A stretch of DNA of 64,000 bases from positions 186,001-250,000 of the forward strand of contig NZ_RQVT01000056.1 in the NCBI RefSeq assembly GCF_004010055.1, given 5' to 3'. The translations under genes and the position numbers were made by a program. Positions 24,963-34,255 of this stretch are shown here, piece after piece. Each line of letters opens with the position of its first letter. Position 1 is the stretch's first letter. This DNA comes from Psychroflexus aestuariivivens. Its GTDB lineage: Bacteria; Bacteroidota; Bacteroidia; Flavobacteriales; Flavobacteriaceae. The notes beneath the pieces were generated by a model, which ran no database searches, was not told where the DNA came from, and saw only the letters and a list, made by a program, of their open reading frames with translations.

Positions 24963-27557
24963 TCAACGTTTAAGTGTGAAATTCCCTGTTAGAACACGGC
25001 CATCAGCAAGAATAATCCGATACCAATAATCGTTGGAAGGCATTTTTCTACCGTTGTAAGTACCGTCCCAACCTCGAGAAGTAGTTGTAAAGCTATAAAG
25101 CATTTTGCCATATCTGTCAAAAATATCAATATGGACATCTCTATTTTCATCTTTATAAACACCTTTTAAATGCCAAACGTCATTAATGCCATCACTATTG
25201 GGAGTGAAAAAATTCATTGCACCAATAATTCCTATGGTTTTATTAGTCATTCCACAGCCGTTTTTATCACGTACATAAACGGTGAACACACCGGACTCTA
25301 AATTTTCAAAAACATTTTCATCTTGAAAATAATTACCATTAAGCGAATATTCATATTCACCTAAACTGCTTTCTAAAACAAAGATTTCGATTGAATTATT
25401 TCCTCCCATTCCATCTTCAATCTCTAAATCGAAAATCGCTTGATTGGAATTGATCACTTCAATGTTTTTTTGAATAGCACATCCTGAATCTAAATTACTG
25501 ACTTCTACTGAATAATTTCCAGGTTCATTAACCTGAATTGTTGGCGTGTTTTCAGAAGTTGACCAATAAAAATCATATTGATCTATGTTTTCATTATTTT
25601 TAAGAGCCGACAATGTTATTGGGTTTGGTAGATTTTCTAAACAATAAATTCTAATTTCATCTTCTAGATCGAGGTCTGGAAAATTTTCTACATTCAAATT
25701 CACTTTTGCAATAAATTTGCAACTTTCAAAAGACTTAATCAAGGTATAAATTTCAGTCAATCCTTCTGAATTGTCAAAATTTGAAATATTTGTAATTACG
25801 TTTTCTTCATTCTCAGCTTCCTCTTCAGAAATATAAAACGAAATATTTGCTTCATTTTGATTCAGATTAGCCTGATTTAAAAATTCTGAAGAAGCTTGAT
25901 TTAGGTCATAACTAACAAATTGTTCACCTATATTTTTACATTCCAGCAAATCGACCTCTTGAAAAATAGGAGGTTCAATAAAATTTATTGTAGCCACACC
26001 AAGCAAAGGACAACTGCCATCATTCAAACTAACTTCTAAACTATAATTTTCTTGGTAGGGTAAACTCACGTCTGGAGGCAATTCCACTTCCAACGAAGAA
26101 TCATTCTCATCAGAAATCTCTTCTCCATTTTTACTCCAAATATAAGTTGCACCATCAATATCTTCATAGCTTAAAGTAAAACTATACTCATCACAAAGAG
26201 TGACTTCAGTTCTTATTACTTGTTCCCCCGTATTCACAATACCAATTCTGGAACTAAATAAGGACTGTATAAATGGAGGTAAGCCAAATGTGTTGGTTCT
26301 TCCTGATAAGTTTATTGCGCCAAAAGCCACATTTTGACTATAATTGGCATCTGCACCTAAAGCATCTGGATTTTGAATAACAGCAAGCGTATTTGTTCCC
26401 AATACTGAATGATATATTCTGCCATTCGGAGCAAGTTGCAAAGCAGATGATGCTGAGATTTCAGTATCGAGAAGGTTAATAAAGCTATTGGATATATCAT
26501 CACTTTCCAAATCCCATTGGTAAAGTTTAAATCCGTTATCGTCTACTGTTGCATATGCTTTTGTAGCTTCTTGTGAAAATTCTACACCATAAGCATTTAC
26601 ATTATCTATGAGAAGCAACGGATTACTCACTTCTCCCGTTGCATTATCAAAATCATAAATGTAAACGCTTCCATCTCCCTCATCTTCAATAGTAGATTGG
26701 TTAAAATTTGTCGTGTTATGGGCTACTATAATTTTTTGACCGCTAGGTGAAGCTTTCAAATATCCAATGGCTGCTCTTCGGTAATTATCTGTCGTTATGT
26801 TTGGTGCAACAACAGATTCTACTGGCGTTTCATTAATGCCATTTTCATCGATTAAAAAAGAATAGTATGTATTTTTAAAATGAGTAATTACCCATACAGA
26901 ATTGCAATCTGCTCCGCGAACTGCGGTAATTTTTTCAGAAGATTTGTATTTTACATCTTCTGCATTATTTTCATCATAAGTGATTAGATGATTATTTCTT
27001 TCTCCACTCACAACATCACCCAAACCATTATTCAAGTTGATATCTACAATGGAATAATTAAATCCATTATTAAATCCATCGTCGTCTTGTGGCACAGAAT
27101 GACCTGGTACATCAGGATATTCTGAAATAGGATTTCCGTTTTGATCTGCAGGACCTTGGTCTGGATACGCAAATGCATTACTATGGTGAGGTTCATCTAC
27201 TGTGAAAACAAAATATAAATTTGGGCTTGTTGGATGAGGAACAATCAAACCACTTGAAGTACTTGAAGGATCACCGTGCAAGCCTGTAGCACCAAAATAA
27301 TCAGCATTTTGCATAATTTGATGTTCCCGATTCCAAATTGTTCTGCCATCGGTATAAAACAATAAATCGCCATTGGAATTTGAAATAGAAGAACAGCCCT
27401 CGTTTGTATATAATTGCCCGTCTAGGATTGAGCTTGGTGGGTTTGTGTTGAAAGTTATTCCTGCACCATTACCAAAATACCAGTTATTAGCTTCGCCTTG
27501 AGCAAAACTTGAAAGCGTAACAAAAATAAAAGTAAGAATAGTAAGTTTTTGAATCAA
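24963..27557 (-). CDS. Secreted T9SS cargo protein with type B C-terminal sorting domain
   Basis: About 864 residues. The N-terminal signal peptide (IQKLTILTFIFVTLSSFAQ) is followed by WYFGNGAGITF and a beta-propeller-like region with repeats of the type SPNLYFVFTVD, GRIYHSVLGTN. Two Ig/PKD-like stretches follow (YIWSKNGEEISDENDSSLEVE). The last 75 residues are the gliding-motility-associated type B sorting domain: NFFTPNSDGINDVW, HIDIFDRYGKMLY, WDGTYNGRKMPSNDYWY and FTLKR. It is thus exported by the type IX system. No ATG exists near the start. The frame begins at a TTG at 27575 that lies within a TATATTTG element, so the TTG at 27557 is preferred. Confidence 0.87.
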   Translation of the reverse strand: MIQKLTILTFIFVTLSSFAQGEANNWYFGNGAGITFNTNPPSSILDGQLYTNEGCSSISNSNGDLLFYTDGRTIWNREHQIMQNADYFGATGLHGDPSSTSSGLIVPHPTSPNLYFVFTVDEPHHSNAFAYPDQGPADQNGNPISEYPDVPGHSVPQDDDGFNNGFNYSIVDINLNNGLGDVVSGERNNHLITYDENNAEDVKYKSSEKITAVRGADCNSVWVITHFKNTYYSFLIDENGINETPVESVVAPNITTDNYRRAAIGYLKASPSGQKIIVAHNTTNFNQSTIEDEGDGSVYIYDFDNATGEVSNPLLLIDNVNAYGVEFSQEATKAYATVDDNGFKLYQWDLESDDISNSFINLLDTEISASSALQLAPNGRIYHSVLGTNTLAVIQNPDALGADANYSQNVAFGAINLSGRTNTFGLPPFIQSLFSSRIGIVNTGEQVIRTEVTLCDEYSFTLSYEDIDGATYIWSKNGEEISDENDSSLEVELPPDVSLPYQENYSLEVSLNDGSCPLLGVATINFIEPPIFQEVDLLECKNIGEQFVSYDLNQASSEFLNQANLNQNEANISFYISEEEAENEENVITNISNFDNSEGLTEIYTLIKSFESCKFIAKVNLNVENFPDLDLEDEIRIYCLENLPNPITLSALKNNENIDQYDFYWSTSENTPTIQVNEPGNYSVEVSNLDSGCAIQKNIEVINSNQAIFDLEIEDGMGGNNSIEIFVLESSLGEYEYSLNGNYFQDENVFENLESGVFTVYVRDKNGCGMTNKTIGIIGAMNFFTPNSDGINDVWHLKGVYKDENRDVHIDIFDRYGKMLYSFTTTSRGWDGTYNGRKMPSNDYWYRIILADGRVLTGNFTLKR

Positions 27558-27572
27558 ATTTTTGATTTTCCT

Positions 27573-27580
27573 CAAATATA
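27573..27580 (-). promoter_or_regulatory. Possible promoter -7 element of the T9SS cargo gene (TATATTTG)
   Basis: TAnnTTTG match that overlaps the first possible TTG of the frame. No -33 element is seen, so it could be chance. Confidence 0.38.
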
Positions 27581-27588
27581 AAAGGAAA

Positions 27589-28413
27589 TTACAAATCTCG
27601 ACGTTTTAATAGGTTATAAGACCCATAAACAAATATTAAAGTCCAAACAACAACTATAAGCATTCCGAACCAGCTAACGTCATAGTCTTTTTCAAATCCA
27701 GGATTGATTTGAGAGGCTGCAGATTTGATTGTACTGAGTTTTGTTATCGGTTCCACAATTAAATTAGACATCGATTGCAATGGCAGAAAATCAACAATAA
27801 AATCCAATGATTTGGCTTGAAATCTAACTACTAATTGAATAATTCCTTCAAAAATCCACAATAAAAAAAGAAAACCCAAAGCGAATGCAGAACGTTTCAA
27901 TAGAATTCCAAAAAACATGCATAAAGAAAAGAAGCCAGTCAGCTTGACAAAATAAGCTGGTAAATATTCCATTTCAGAAAAAATAATGTCAATTTCATCG
28001 TAATCGGAGAAAATTAAACCTAAAACCATGCTGACCAAAAACACCAAAATAGTTGAGGCTAATGCAAATACTAGAATGCTATAAAATTTCGATAAAATGA
28101 ATTCTTCTTTGCTTAAACCATCGATCAAGTTTTGCTTCAAAGTACGATTGGTATATTCGCTAGACATCATGGAGACGATTACAATGGCCAAAAACAACTT
28201 CAAAAAAGCTAGAAAATAGGTGTTGAAATGCCATATGTAAGGAAAATTGAAAATACCCTGATCAGCAACCCTGAAATCTATAGAGCCAAAATTGAAGCGA
28301 ATGGATGCAAACAAAGCGATAAAACAGAACAACACAAAATAGATAATACTTAGAATTTTGGAAGATTTGCTGTTCTTGAGTTTATGAAATTCTATAGATA
28401 ATAGTCTAAACAT
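27589..28413 (-). CDS. ABC-2 type transporter permease
   Basis: A 274-residue membrane protein with about six helices. It starts with LLSIEFHKLKNSKSSKILSIIYFVLF, typical of ABC-2 permeases, and has the interdomain segment YTNRTLKQNLIDGLSKEEFILSKFYSILVFAL that couples to the ATPase. It lies 6 bases after the ATPase gene. It does not show features of the gliding proteins GldF/GldG. Export substrate unknown. Confidence 0.88.
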   Translation of the reverse strand: MFRLLSIEFHKLKNSKSSKILSIIYFVLFCFIALFASIRFNFGSIDFRVADQGIFNFPYIWHFNTYFLAFLKLFLAIVIVSMMSSEYTNRTLKQNLIDGLSKEEFILSKFYSILVFALASTILVFLVSMVLGLIFSDYDEIDIIFSEMEYLPAYFVKLTGFFSLCMFFGILLKRSAFALGFLFLLWIFEGIIQLVVRFQAKSLDFIVDFLPLQSMSNLIVEPITKLSTIKSAASQINPGFEKDYDVSWFGMLIVVVWTLIFVYGSYNLLKRRDL

Positions 28414-28419
28414 AGTTTC

Positions 28420-29319
28420 TTATTTCTGGTTGGTAAGTTGTAAAAATTGTTCTTCAAGTGAATCTTTTCGCTGTACTAAATGCGAAAAAATAACGCCTTT
28501 AGCAAAGGCTTCTTCATTAAATTTTTGCGAATCGTAGGGTGAATCCAAAAAGGCTTTATATAAGTTATCTTCTAGTTCTGTAAATTTTTCAATCTTTGGG
28601 TGATTGCTTAAAAAGTCTTCAAGCTTGATTCGGTCATTACTTTTTACTTCAAAGAAACCATGTGTTGCATTCATTTGATCGACCAATCCAGAATATAGTT
28701 TCACACCATTACGAATTACAACCACGTGGGAACAGACCTTTTCAACTTCGTCCAACAGATGTGAAGCTAACAAAATAGTCATCCCATCAGCTGCGATATT
28801 CTTAATAATTTCTCTAATTTGGTGAATTCCTTGTGGATCTAAACCATTGGTAGGCTCATCTAGAATTAAAATTTCAGGATCATTCAAAAGTGCGGAGGCA
28901 ATTGCTAAACGCTGTTTCATTCCTAAAGAATAGCTTTTAAAACTGTGCTTTTTACGATCTAGCAAATTGACAATTTCCAGTTTTTCATCAATTTTACTGT
29001 AATCAACACCTTTGATTTTGCAGACTAATTTCAGATTATCTTCAGCACTCATGCTTGGATAAAAGTTTGGGCTTTCTATGATGGCACCGACTTTTTTTAA
29101 AGCTTCGTGAGTTTGTTTATTTCCGTTAAACCAAGAAAAATTTCCTGAAGTTTTGTTGACGACATTTAACACCATGCCGAGTGTTGTAGATTTCCCACTT
29201 CCATTTGGCCCTAAAATACCGTAAACATTACCTTTTTCTATTTCAAAAGACAAGCGATCTACAGCAACAAGATTTCCAAATTTCTTCGTGAGTTCATCTA
29301 TTTTAAGAATGGTTTCCAA
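28420..29319 (-). CDS. ABC transporter ATP-binding protein
   Basis: A 299-residue ATPase with Walker A GPNGSGKS (residues 37-44), signature YSLGMKQRLAIASALL, Walker B ILILDEPTNGLDP and the H-loop in LLASHLLDEVEKVC. The C-terminal 80 residues form the extension common in drug or bacteriocin-resistance ABC-2 ATPases. The start codon appears to be TTG (METILKIDELTKKFG); no ATG occurs before Walker A. It is paired with the permease at 27589. Confidence 0.92.
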   Translation of the reverse strand: METILKIDELTKKFGNLVAVDRLSFEIEKGNVYGILGPNGSGKSTTLGMVLNVVNKTSGNFSWFNGNKQTHEALKKVGAIIESPNFYPSMSAEDNLKLVCKIKGVDYSKIDEKLEIVNLLDRKKHSFKSYSLGMKQRLAIASALLNDPEILILDEPTNGLDPQGIHQIREIIKNIAADGMTILLASHLLDEVEKVCSHVVVIRNGVKLYSGLVDQMNATHGFFEVKSNDRIKLEDFLSNHPKIEKFTELEDNLYKAFLDSPYDSQKFNEEAFAKGVIFSHLVQRKDSLEEQFLQLTNQK

Positions 29320-29387
29320 TGGTTTTGCTTTTAGTGATTCGACGGTTGAGTTAAAAATATGTTACAAAAAAGGCATTCAAATTTCAT

Positions 29388-29395
29388 TATCTTTG
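29388..29395 (+). promoter_or_regulatory. Promoter -7 element (TATCTTTG)
   Basis: TAnnTTTG match 13 bases before the ATG at 29408 and 28 bases before that at 29423, supporting a start at one of these rather than at the far upstream frame start. Confidence 0.5.
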
Positions 29396-29407
29396 AAAAA
29401 AAAGTTG

Positions 29408-30454
29408 ATGGAACAAAAACTGATGTCCAAAAAGAAGCCGACTTTTCAAATAAATGTTCAGCTTCAAAAATATCTTCAAACTTACAACAGAAACACAAAA
29501 ATACCTGTGTCTTACGACGACTTATTACGTTTTTCTGGTTCTATTGTGGTTTACGACAGGCACGATGAAGATACGCTTTGGGTGCGTTGTTATTATCCTG
29601 ATTTTGAACGTGAGGAAATAGATAATAGCTTGAAACGTGTATATTTGATTCTGCATTCTGATGGTCGAAGTGAACATCTGGATTTTCTGAATGTGGACGC
29701 CATTGACTATTGTACATTTGGGAATTCAAAACCTTTCAGAATAAAAATCAGAAATGTTCTAAACGATAATTTCACCTATTTTTATGTCAAAAAAGCTGAT
29801 GCATCTAGAATTTATGGTTTAGATTTTGAACATATTCTATCACCAAATAGAATCAATTTTTTAGTTTATAAGGACACTTTAATTGAAGAACACATTGCCG
29901 GAATTCCAGGAGATGTTTTCATCAAAGAAGAATTGCCAGAATGCGATTCACGTGCGCAAACAGAAATTGCCAAACAGTTTGTAAAGTTCAACGAACGCTG
30001 TACTTTACGACTTCTGGGCGATATGCGTTCGTATAATTATGTGGTAATTCCTACCCATGATTTTGACCATGTCGATTACAAAATTCGCGCAATCGATTTT
30101 GACCAACAAAATTATGAAGGCAATTTGAAAGTTTACCAGCCACATTTTTTTAAAGAAAACCGTCCAATGGTCAATTTGGTCAGCGAACGTCTGGCAGAAT
30201 CTTCTATTGAACAATACAGAAAAGAAGAACGTTCGCAAGTTGCAAAACGATTAATTACTTCAGAAAAAAGATTCAGAATGTTGATTCGGTGCATGATAAA
30301 AGACACCGTTTCTAGTCAAGATAACGTGAACCAACTGCGCAGCGAATTGGTTACATATACCAAAGATATTCGCTTTAAACGCTGTAAAACCATGGGTCAT
30401 ATTCTAAAAACAGCTTTAGATTTCGTTAAAAGAAATTATCTGGACATTGAATAA
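29408..30454 (+). CDS. Conserved hypothetical cytoplasmic protein
   Basis: About 348 residues, no signal peptide and no membrane segment. I do not recognise a domain. Visible features: a start SKKKPTFQINVQLQKYLQTYNR, a central acidic and aromatic body (GLDFEHILSPNRINFLVYKD, LRLLGDMRSYNYVVIPTHDFDHVDYKIRAIDFDQQ) and a basic helical C terminus (EERSQVAKRLITSEKRFRMLIRCMIKD). The string THDFDHVDYKIRAIDFDQQ has clustered His and Asp and could bind a metal or resemble a kinase-like catalytic strand, but this is speculation. It is divergent from the ABC pair and monocistronic. The ATG at 29423 is an alternative start. Confidence 0.75.
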   Translation: MEQKLMSKKKPTFQINVQLQKYLQTYNRNTKIPVSYDDLLRFSGSIVVYDRHDEDTLWVRCYYPDFEREEIDNSLKRVYLILHSDGRSEHLDFLNVDAIDYCTFGNSKPFRIKIRNVLNDNFTYFYVKKADASRIYGLDFEHILSPNRINFLVYKDTLIEEHIAGIPGDVFIKEELPECDSRAQTEIAKQFVKFNERCTLRLLGDMRSYNYVVIPTHDFDHVDYKIRAIDFDQQNYEGNLKVYQPHFFKENRPMVNLVSERLAESSIEQYRKEERSQVAKRLITSEKRFRMLIRCMIKDTVSSQDNVNQLRSELVTYTKDIRFKRCKTMGHILKTALDFVKRNYLDIE

Positions 30455-30537
30455 AATCATTTGAAAACCTACAAATTGTAATAAACCAATTCAGTTTTTA
30501 TATTTTAGTGCCGAATAAATTTAAATCGAAAAATAAA

Positions 30538-32475
30538 ATGAAAATTATCTCTAAATTTTTATTGCTTTTAGGATGTAGCATCGTTTCCGCGGTAAGCTAC
30601 GGCCAAATTGAAAATAACCAAGATGTATTCGATGAATTCATGAATCGAAATGGTAACCAATACCGAACAGCCTCTGGTAAACCTGGACCAGCTTACTTCC
30701 AAAATGAAGCTGATTATAAAATTAAGGTTAGACTAAATCCTGAAAATCACAGCCTCGAAGGTCAAATTATTATGACCTACATCAATAACAGTCCTCAGGA
30801 CTTAGATTATATTTGGATGTTTTTGGAACAAAATAGATTTACTGAAAATTCTAGAGGTACGCTTACAACTCCGGCCGGAGGAAACCGTTATGTTGGCGAT
30901 ACTGGAAAAGGCGTCAAAATCACGAATTTGGAATCCAAAGTCAGACGCGCAACCTCAACAAAACACCTTATCAATGATACGCGAATGCAGGTCTTTTTTG
31001 ACCAACCTTTGAAAGCTGAAGGTGGCAAAGCTGAAGTTTCTATGAATTTTGAATTCAAAATCCCTGTAGATGGCATGGATCGTATGGGAAGATTGTCCAC
31101 CAAAAATGGTGAAATCTATGCGTTAGCACAATGGTTTCCACAAGTGGCAGTTTTCGATGACATTCAAGGTTGGAATATAGAACCTTATCTTGGTGCAGGT
31201 GAATTTTACTACGATTACGGCGATTTTGAAGTAGAAGTAACCGTCCCACATGATTATCTAGTCGTTGCTTCAGGTGAATTACTAAATCCTAAGGACGTAA
31301 TGTCTGATAAACTTTATAACAGATATGAAAAAGCACAAAATAGCGAAGAAACGGTATATTTGATCAAACCAGAAGAAATTGGTGATGCCAGTCTTTTTGC
31401 TAAAAGCTCAGGAACACAAACTTGGGAATTTCAAATCGAGAATTCAAGGGATTTTGCATTTTCAGCATCTAAAGCATTTATTTGGGATGCGGCTAAAATC
31501 AATTTGCAAAGCGGTGAAGACTGTCTTGCTCAATCAGCGTACCCGATAGAAAGTGATGGTCAAGACGCTTGGTCAAGATCAACAGAATATAGCAAAGCTT
31601 CCGTAGAACATTATTCCGAAATGTGGTTCGAATATCCTTACCCAGCGGCGGTCAATGTAGCTGCAGATATCGGCGGCATGGAATACCCAGGATTGAATTT
31701 TTGTAGTTGGCAGAGTAAAGGCGCTAGTCTTTGGGGCGTCACTGACCACGAATTCGGACACAATTGGTTTCCGATGATTGTCGGCAGCAACGAAAGACGC
31801 TACGCTTGGATGGATGAAGGTTTCAACACCTTTATCAATTATTACAGCACATTGGCTTTCAACGATGGCGAATATCCAGCAAGATTGGGACAACCTAGAA
31901 ATCTTACTGGTTGGTTTTTAAGCGACGAACGCGAAGGCATTGATACTTATCCAGATGTGGCAAATCTTAGAAATTTAGGTATGATTGCCTATTACAAGCC
32001 AGCTTTAGGCTTGATTATGTTAAGAGAATATATTTTAGGTGAAGAAAGATTTGACTTCGCTTTCCGTTCTTATATTGAAACTTGGGCTTACAAACATCCA
32101 CAACCTAAAGATTTTTTCAATCACATGGAAAATGCAGCCGGAGAAAACCTGAACTGGTTTTTTGGAAATTGGTTTTATGGCACTGGCAATATCGATTTAG
32201 CCATCGACTCGCTGCGTGAACGAAATGGCGAATATTTCTTAACTGTATCCAATAATGGCGAAGTGCCAATGCCAGTCAAAATGAAAATTACTTACCAAGA
32301 CGGAACCACTTCTATGAAAACTTTACCAGTTGAAATTTGGCAACGCGGCAATACTTGGACGCACAAATTTACGTCAGACAAAACAATCCAAAGCATAGAA
32401 ATTGATCCGGATAAAATCTTACCAGATGTGAATTATTCCAACGACAAATGGCCTGTAAATCTTTATAAAGACTAG
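30538..32475 (+). CDS. M1 family metallopeptidase (exported aminopeptidase-like)
   Basis: A 645-residue exported zinc peptidase. The signal peptide (MKIISKFLLLLGCSIVSAVSYGQ) fits the ATG at 30538. The zinc site is complete: HEFGH at residues 404-408 and the third ligand Glu427 in WMDEGFN, the HExxH-x18-E pattern. The substrate-amine loop reads IGGMEYPG in place of GAMEN. The N-terminal beta domain begins DYKIKVRLNPENHSLEGQIIMTY. A C-terminal beta-sandwich follows the helical part. Such secreted M1 proteins trim peptides for nutrition. Single gene ending at a strong terminator. Confidence 0.93.
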   Translation: MKIISKFLLLLGCSIVSAVSYGQIENNQDVFDEFMNRNGNQYRTASGKPGPAYFQNEADYKIKVRLNPENHSLEGQIIMTYINNSPQDLDYIWMFLEQNRFTENSRGTLTTPAGGNRYVGDTGKGVKITNLESKVRRATSTKHLINDTRMQVFFDQPLKAEGGKAEVSMNFEFKIPVDGMDRMGRLSTKNGEIYALAQWFPQVAVFDDIQGWNIEPYLGAGEFYYDYGDFEVEVTVPHDYLVVASGELLNPKDVMSDKLYNRYEKAQNSEETVYLIKPEEIGDASLFAKSSGTQTWEFQIENSRDFAFSASKAFIWDAAKINLQSGEDCLAQSAYPIESDGQDAWSRSTEYSKASVEHYSEMWFEYPYPAAVNVAADIGGMEYPGLNFCSWQSKGASLWGVTDHEFGHNWFPMIVGSNERRYAWMDEGFNTFINYYSTLAFNDGEYPARLGQPRNLTGWFLSDEREGIDTYPDVANLRNLGMIAYYKPALGLIMLREYILGEERFDFAFRSYIETWAYKHPQPKDFFNHMENAAGENLNWFFGNWFYGTGNIDLAIDSLRERNGEYFLTVSNNGEVPMPVKMKITYQDGTTSMKTLPVEIWQRGNTWTHKFTSDKTIQSIEIDPDKILPDVNYSNDKWPVNLYKD

Positions 32476-32501
32476 GAAAAAGAAACAAAATCTTAATATT
32501 T

Positions 32502-32531
32502 AAGCCATCCAAATTCAGTTTTGGATGGCTT
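32502..32531. terminator. Bidirectional intrinsic terminator
   Basis: AAGCCATCCAA pairs perfectly with TTGGATGGCTT across 8 bases, followed by seven T on +. It lies between the convergent M1 peptidase and DUF456 genes. Confidence 0.87.
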
Positions 32532-32539
32532 TTTTTTGA

Positions 32540-33037
32540 CTAAAAAATAAAATCTCGGAATTCTATGAGTTTGTAAATATACATTCCTGTAAATACCAAA
32601 GCGGTGATAAATTTCATAAACGTTGACGCTAAAAAGCCTAAAAATGAACCCCAAGCCGATCGAAAAGCCATTTTGGAATTGGATTTATTGAAAATCATTT
32701 CGCCTAAAAAAGCACCGACAAAAGGCCCAATTATAATTCCAAATGGTGGAAAAAACAAACCGACCACCAGCCCAATACTTGTGCCGTAAACCCCAAATTT
32801 ACTACCGCCATAGCGTTTTGTTCCTAAAACAGGAACGATATAATCCAAAATAAAAATCAGTGTTGCTACGCCAAAAGTTACCAACAAAAATGTAATGCTC
32901 AAATCGATTTCAGGCGTGAAGTACATAATCAAAAATCCTAACCAAGAAATGGGTGGTCCAGGCAAAACCGGTAAAAAACTACCGATAATCCCAGCAATAC
33001 AAAATAGAAATCCAAGGCTTAATAAAAATATCGTCAT
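32540..33037 (-). CDS. DUF456 family membrane protein
   Basis: A 165-residue protein with four to five hydrophobic segments. The family motifs are seen: IIGSFLPVLPGPPISWLGFLI near the N terminus, DYIVPVLGTKRYGGSKFGVYG in the middle and PPFGIIIGPFVGAFLGEMI. The glycine-rich helices are typical of DUF456, which has no known function. Monocistronic. Confidence 0.9.
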   Translation of the reverse strand: MTIFLLSLGFLFCIAGIIGSFLPVLPGPPISWLGFLIMYFTPEIDLSITFLLVTFGVATLIFILDYIVPVLGTKRYGGSKFGVYGTSIGLVVGLFFPPFGIIIGPFVGAFLGEMIFNKSNSKMAFRSAWGSFLGFLASTFMKFITALVFTGMYIYKLIEFRDFIF

Positions 33038-33096
33038 CTTTAGAATGTTGAAATTAAATTCAACCTAAAAGTACAGAAAAGCCGGAATTTAAAAAT

Positions 33097-33104
33097 TATT
33101 TTTG
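33097..33104 (+). promoter_or_regulatory. Promoter -7 element for hemW (TATTTTTG)
   Basis: TAnnTTTG match 14 bases before the hemW ATG. Confidence 0.5.
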
Positions 33105-33118
33105 CTGAAATTCTTGTT

Positions 33119-34249
33119 ATGTCGTCCATTTATATTCACATTCCATTTTGCAAACAAGCTTGTCACTACTGCGATTTTCACTTTTCTACCTCATTGAAAC
33201 ATAAGTCTGAACTCGTCGACGCTATTTGCAAAGAATTGGAAATGCGCAAAAATCATCTGCCGGACGAGATTCAAAATATTTATTTTGGTGGCGGCACGCC
33301 AAGCTTGTTGAGTTTCGAAGAATTGGAGCAGATTTTTGAAACCATTGACAAGCATTATCAAGTTTCAGAAAAACCAGAAATCACTTTGGAAGCCAATCCA
33401 GATGATTTATCTGAGGACTATTTAAAAAAATTATCCAAAACCCGAATCAATCGTTTAAGCATTGGCGTACAATCTTTTTTTCAGGAAGATTTAAAATTGA
33501 TGAATCGTGCTCATAATGCAGAAGAAGCTGAGCAGAGTATTCTGATGGCGCAGCGATATTTCGACAATATTTCTATCGATTTGATTTATGGCATTCCTAA
33601 AATGAGTGAAATGCGATGGACACAAAACATCGAAAAAACCATAGCTTTGGGCGTGCCACATATTTCCAGTTACGCCCTAACTGTTGAACCGAATACAGCA
33701 CTGAAATATTTTATAGACAAAGCGGTGATTCCGCCAATAGATGATGATTTAGCAAAATTGCATTACGATATTTTACTTCAAAAAACCGCTGAAGCTGGTT
33801 TTGATAATTATGAATTTTCAAACTTTGGAAAAAGCGGTTATTTTTCTCAAAACAATACCGCGTATTGGACGGGGAAATTTTATTTAGGCATCGGGCCATC
33901 GGCGCATGGTTTTATTGAAAATACCAGAAGTTGGAACGTCAATCACAACATCAAATACATTAAAGCCATCAATACTGGTGAATTGCCTCAGAACACCGAA
34001 GTTTTATCGAAAACGGACGCTTACAATGAATATGTAATGACGCGTCTGCGCACAAAATGGGGAGCAAATTTGTTAGAAATTGAAGACAAATTCGGTTTAA
34101 ATTTCAAAACCTATTTGCTTCAACAAGCTGAACCGCATTTCCAAAATGGATTATTGGAGGTGAATGAAAATTCAGTAAAAGTGACCAAAACTGGGAAGTT
34201 TCTTACCGATGGCATTGCTGCAGATTTATTCAAATTGAATTTAAAATAA
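33119..34249 (+). CDS. hemW: Radical SAM haem chaperone HemW
   Basis: A 376-residue radical SAM protein, formerly annotated as oxygen-independent coproporphyrinogen oxidase. The cluster motif is CxxxCxxC at Cys11, Cys15 and Cys18 (FCKQACHYCDF). IYFGGGTPSLLSFEELEQI and TLEANPDDL follow. HemW lacks the extra N-terminal cysteine of HemN, and this protein starts directly at the motif, which fits a haem-trafficking role rather than haem synthesis. The HemW C-terminal domain is present. Haem delivery fits with the haem-uptake loci nearby, but no operon link exists. Confidence 0.93.
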   Translation: MSSIYIHIPFCKQACHYCDFHFSTSLKHKSELVDAICKELEMRKNHLPDEIQNIYFGGGTPSLLSFEELEQIFETIDKHYQVSEKPEITLEANPDDLSEDYLKKLSKTRINRLSIGVQSFFQEDLKLMNRAHNAEEAEQSILMAQRYFDNISIDLIYGIPKMSEMRWTQNIEKTIALGVPHISSYALTVEPNTALKYFIDKAVIPPIDDDLAKLHYDILLQKTAEAGFDNYEFSNFGKSGYFSQNNTAYWTGKFYLGIGPSAHGFIENTRSWNVNHNIKYIKAINTGELPQNTEVLSKTDAYNEYVMTRLRTKWGANLLEIEDKFGLNFKTYLLQQAEPHFQNGLLEVNENSVKVTKTGKFLTDGIAADLFKLNLK

Positions 34250-34255
34250 TTAATC

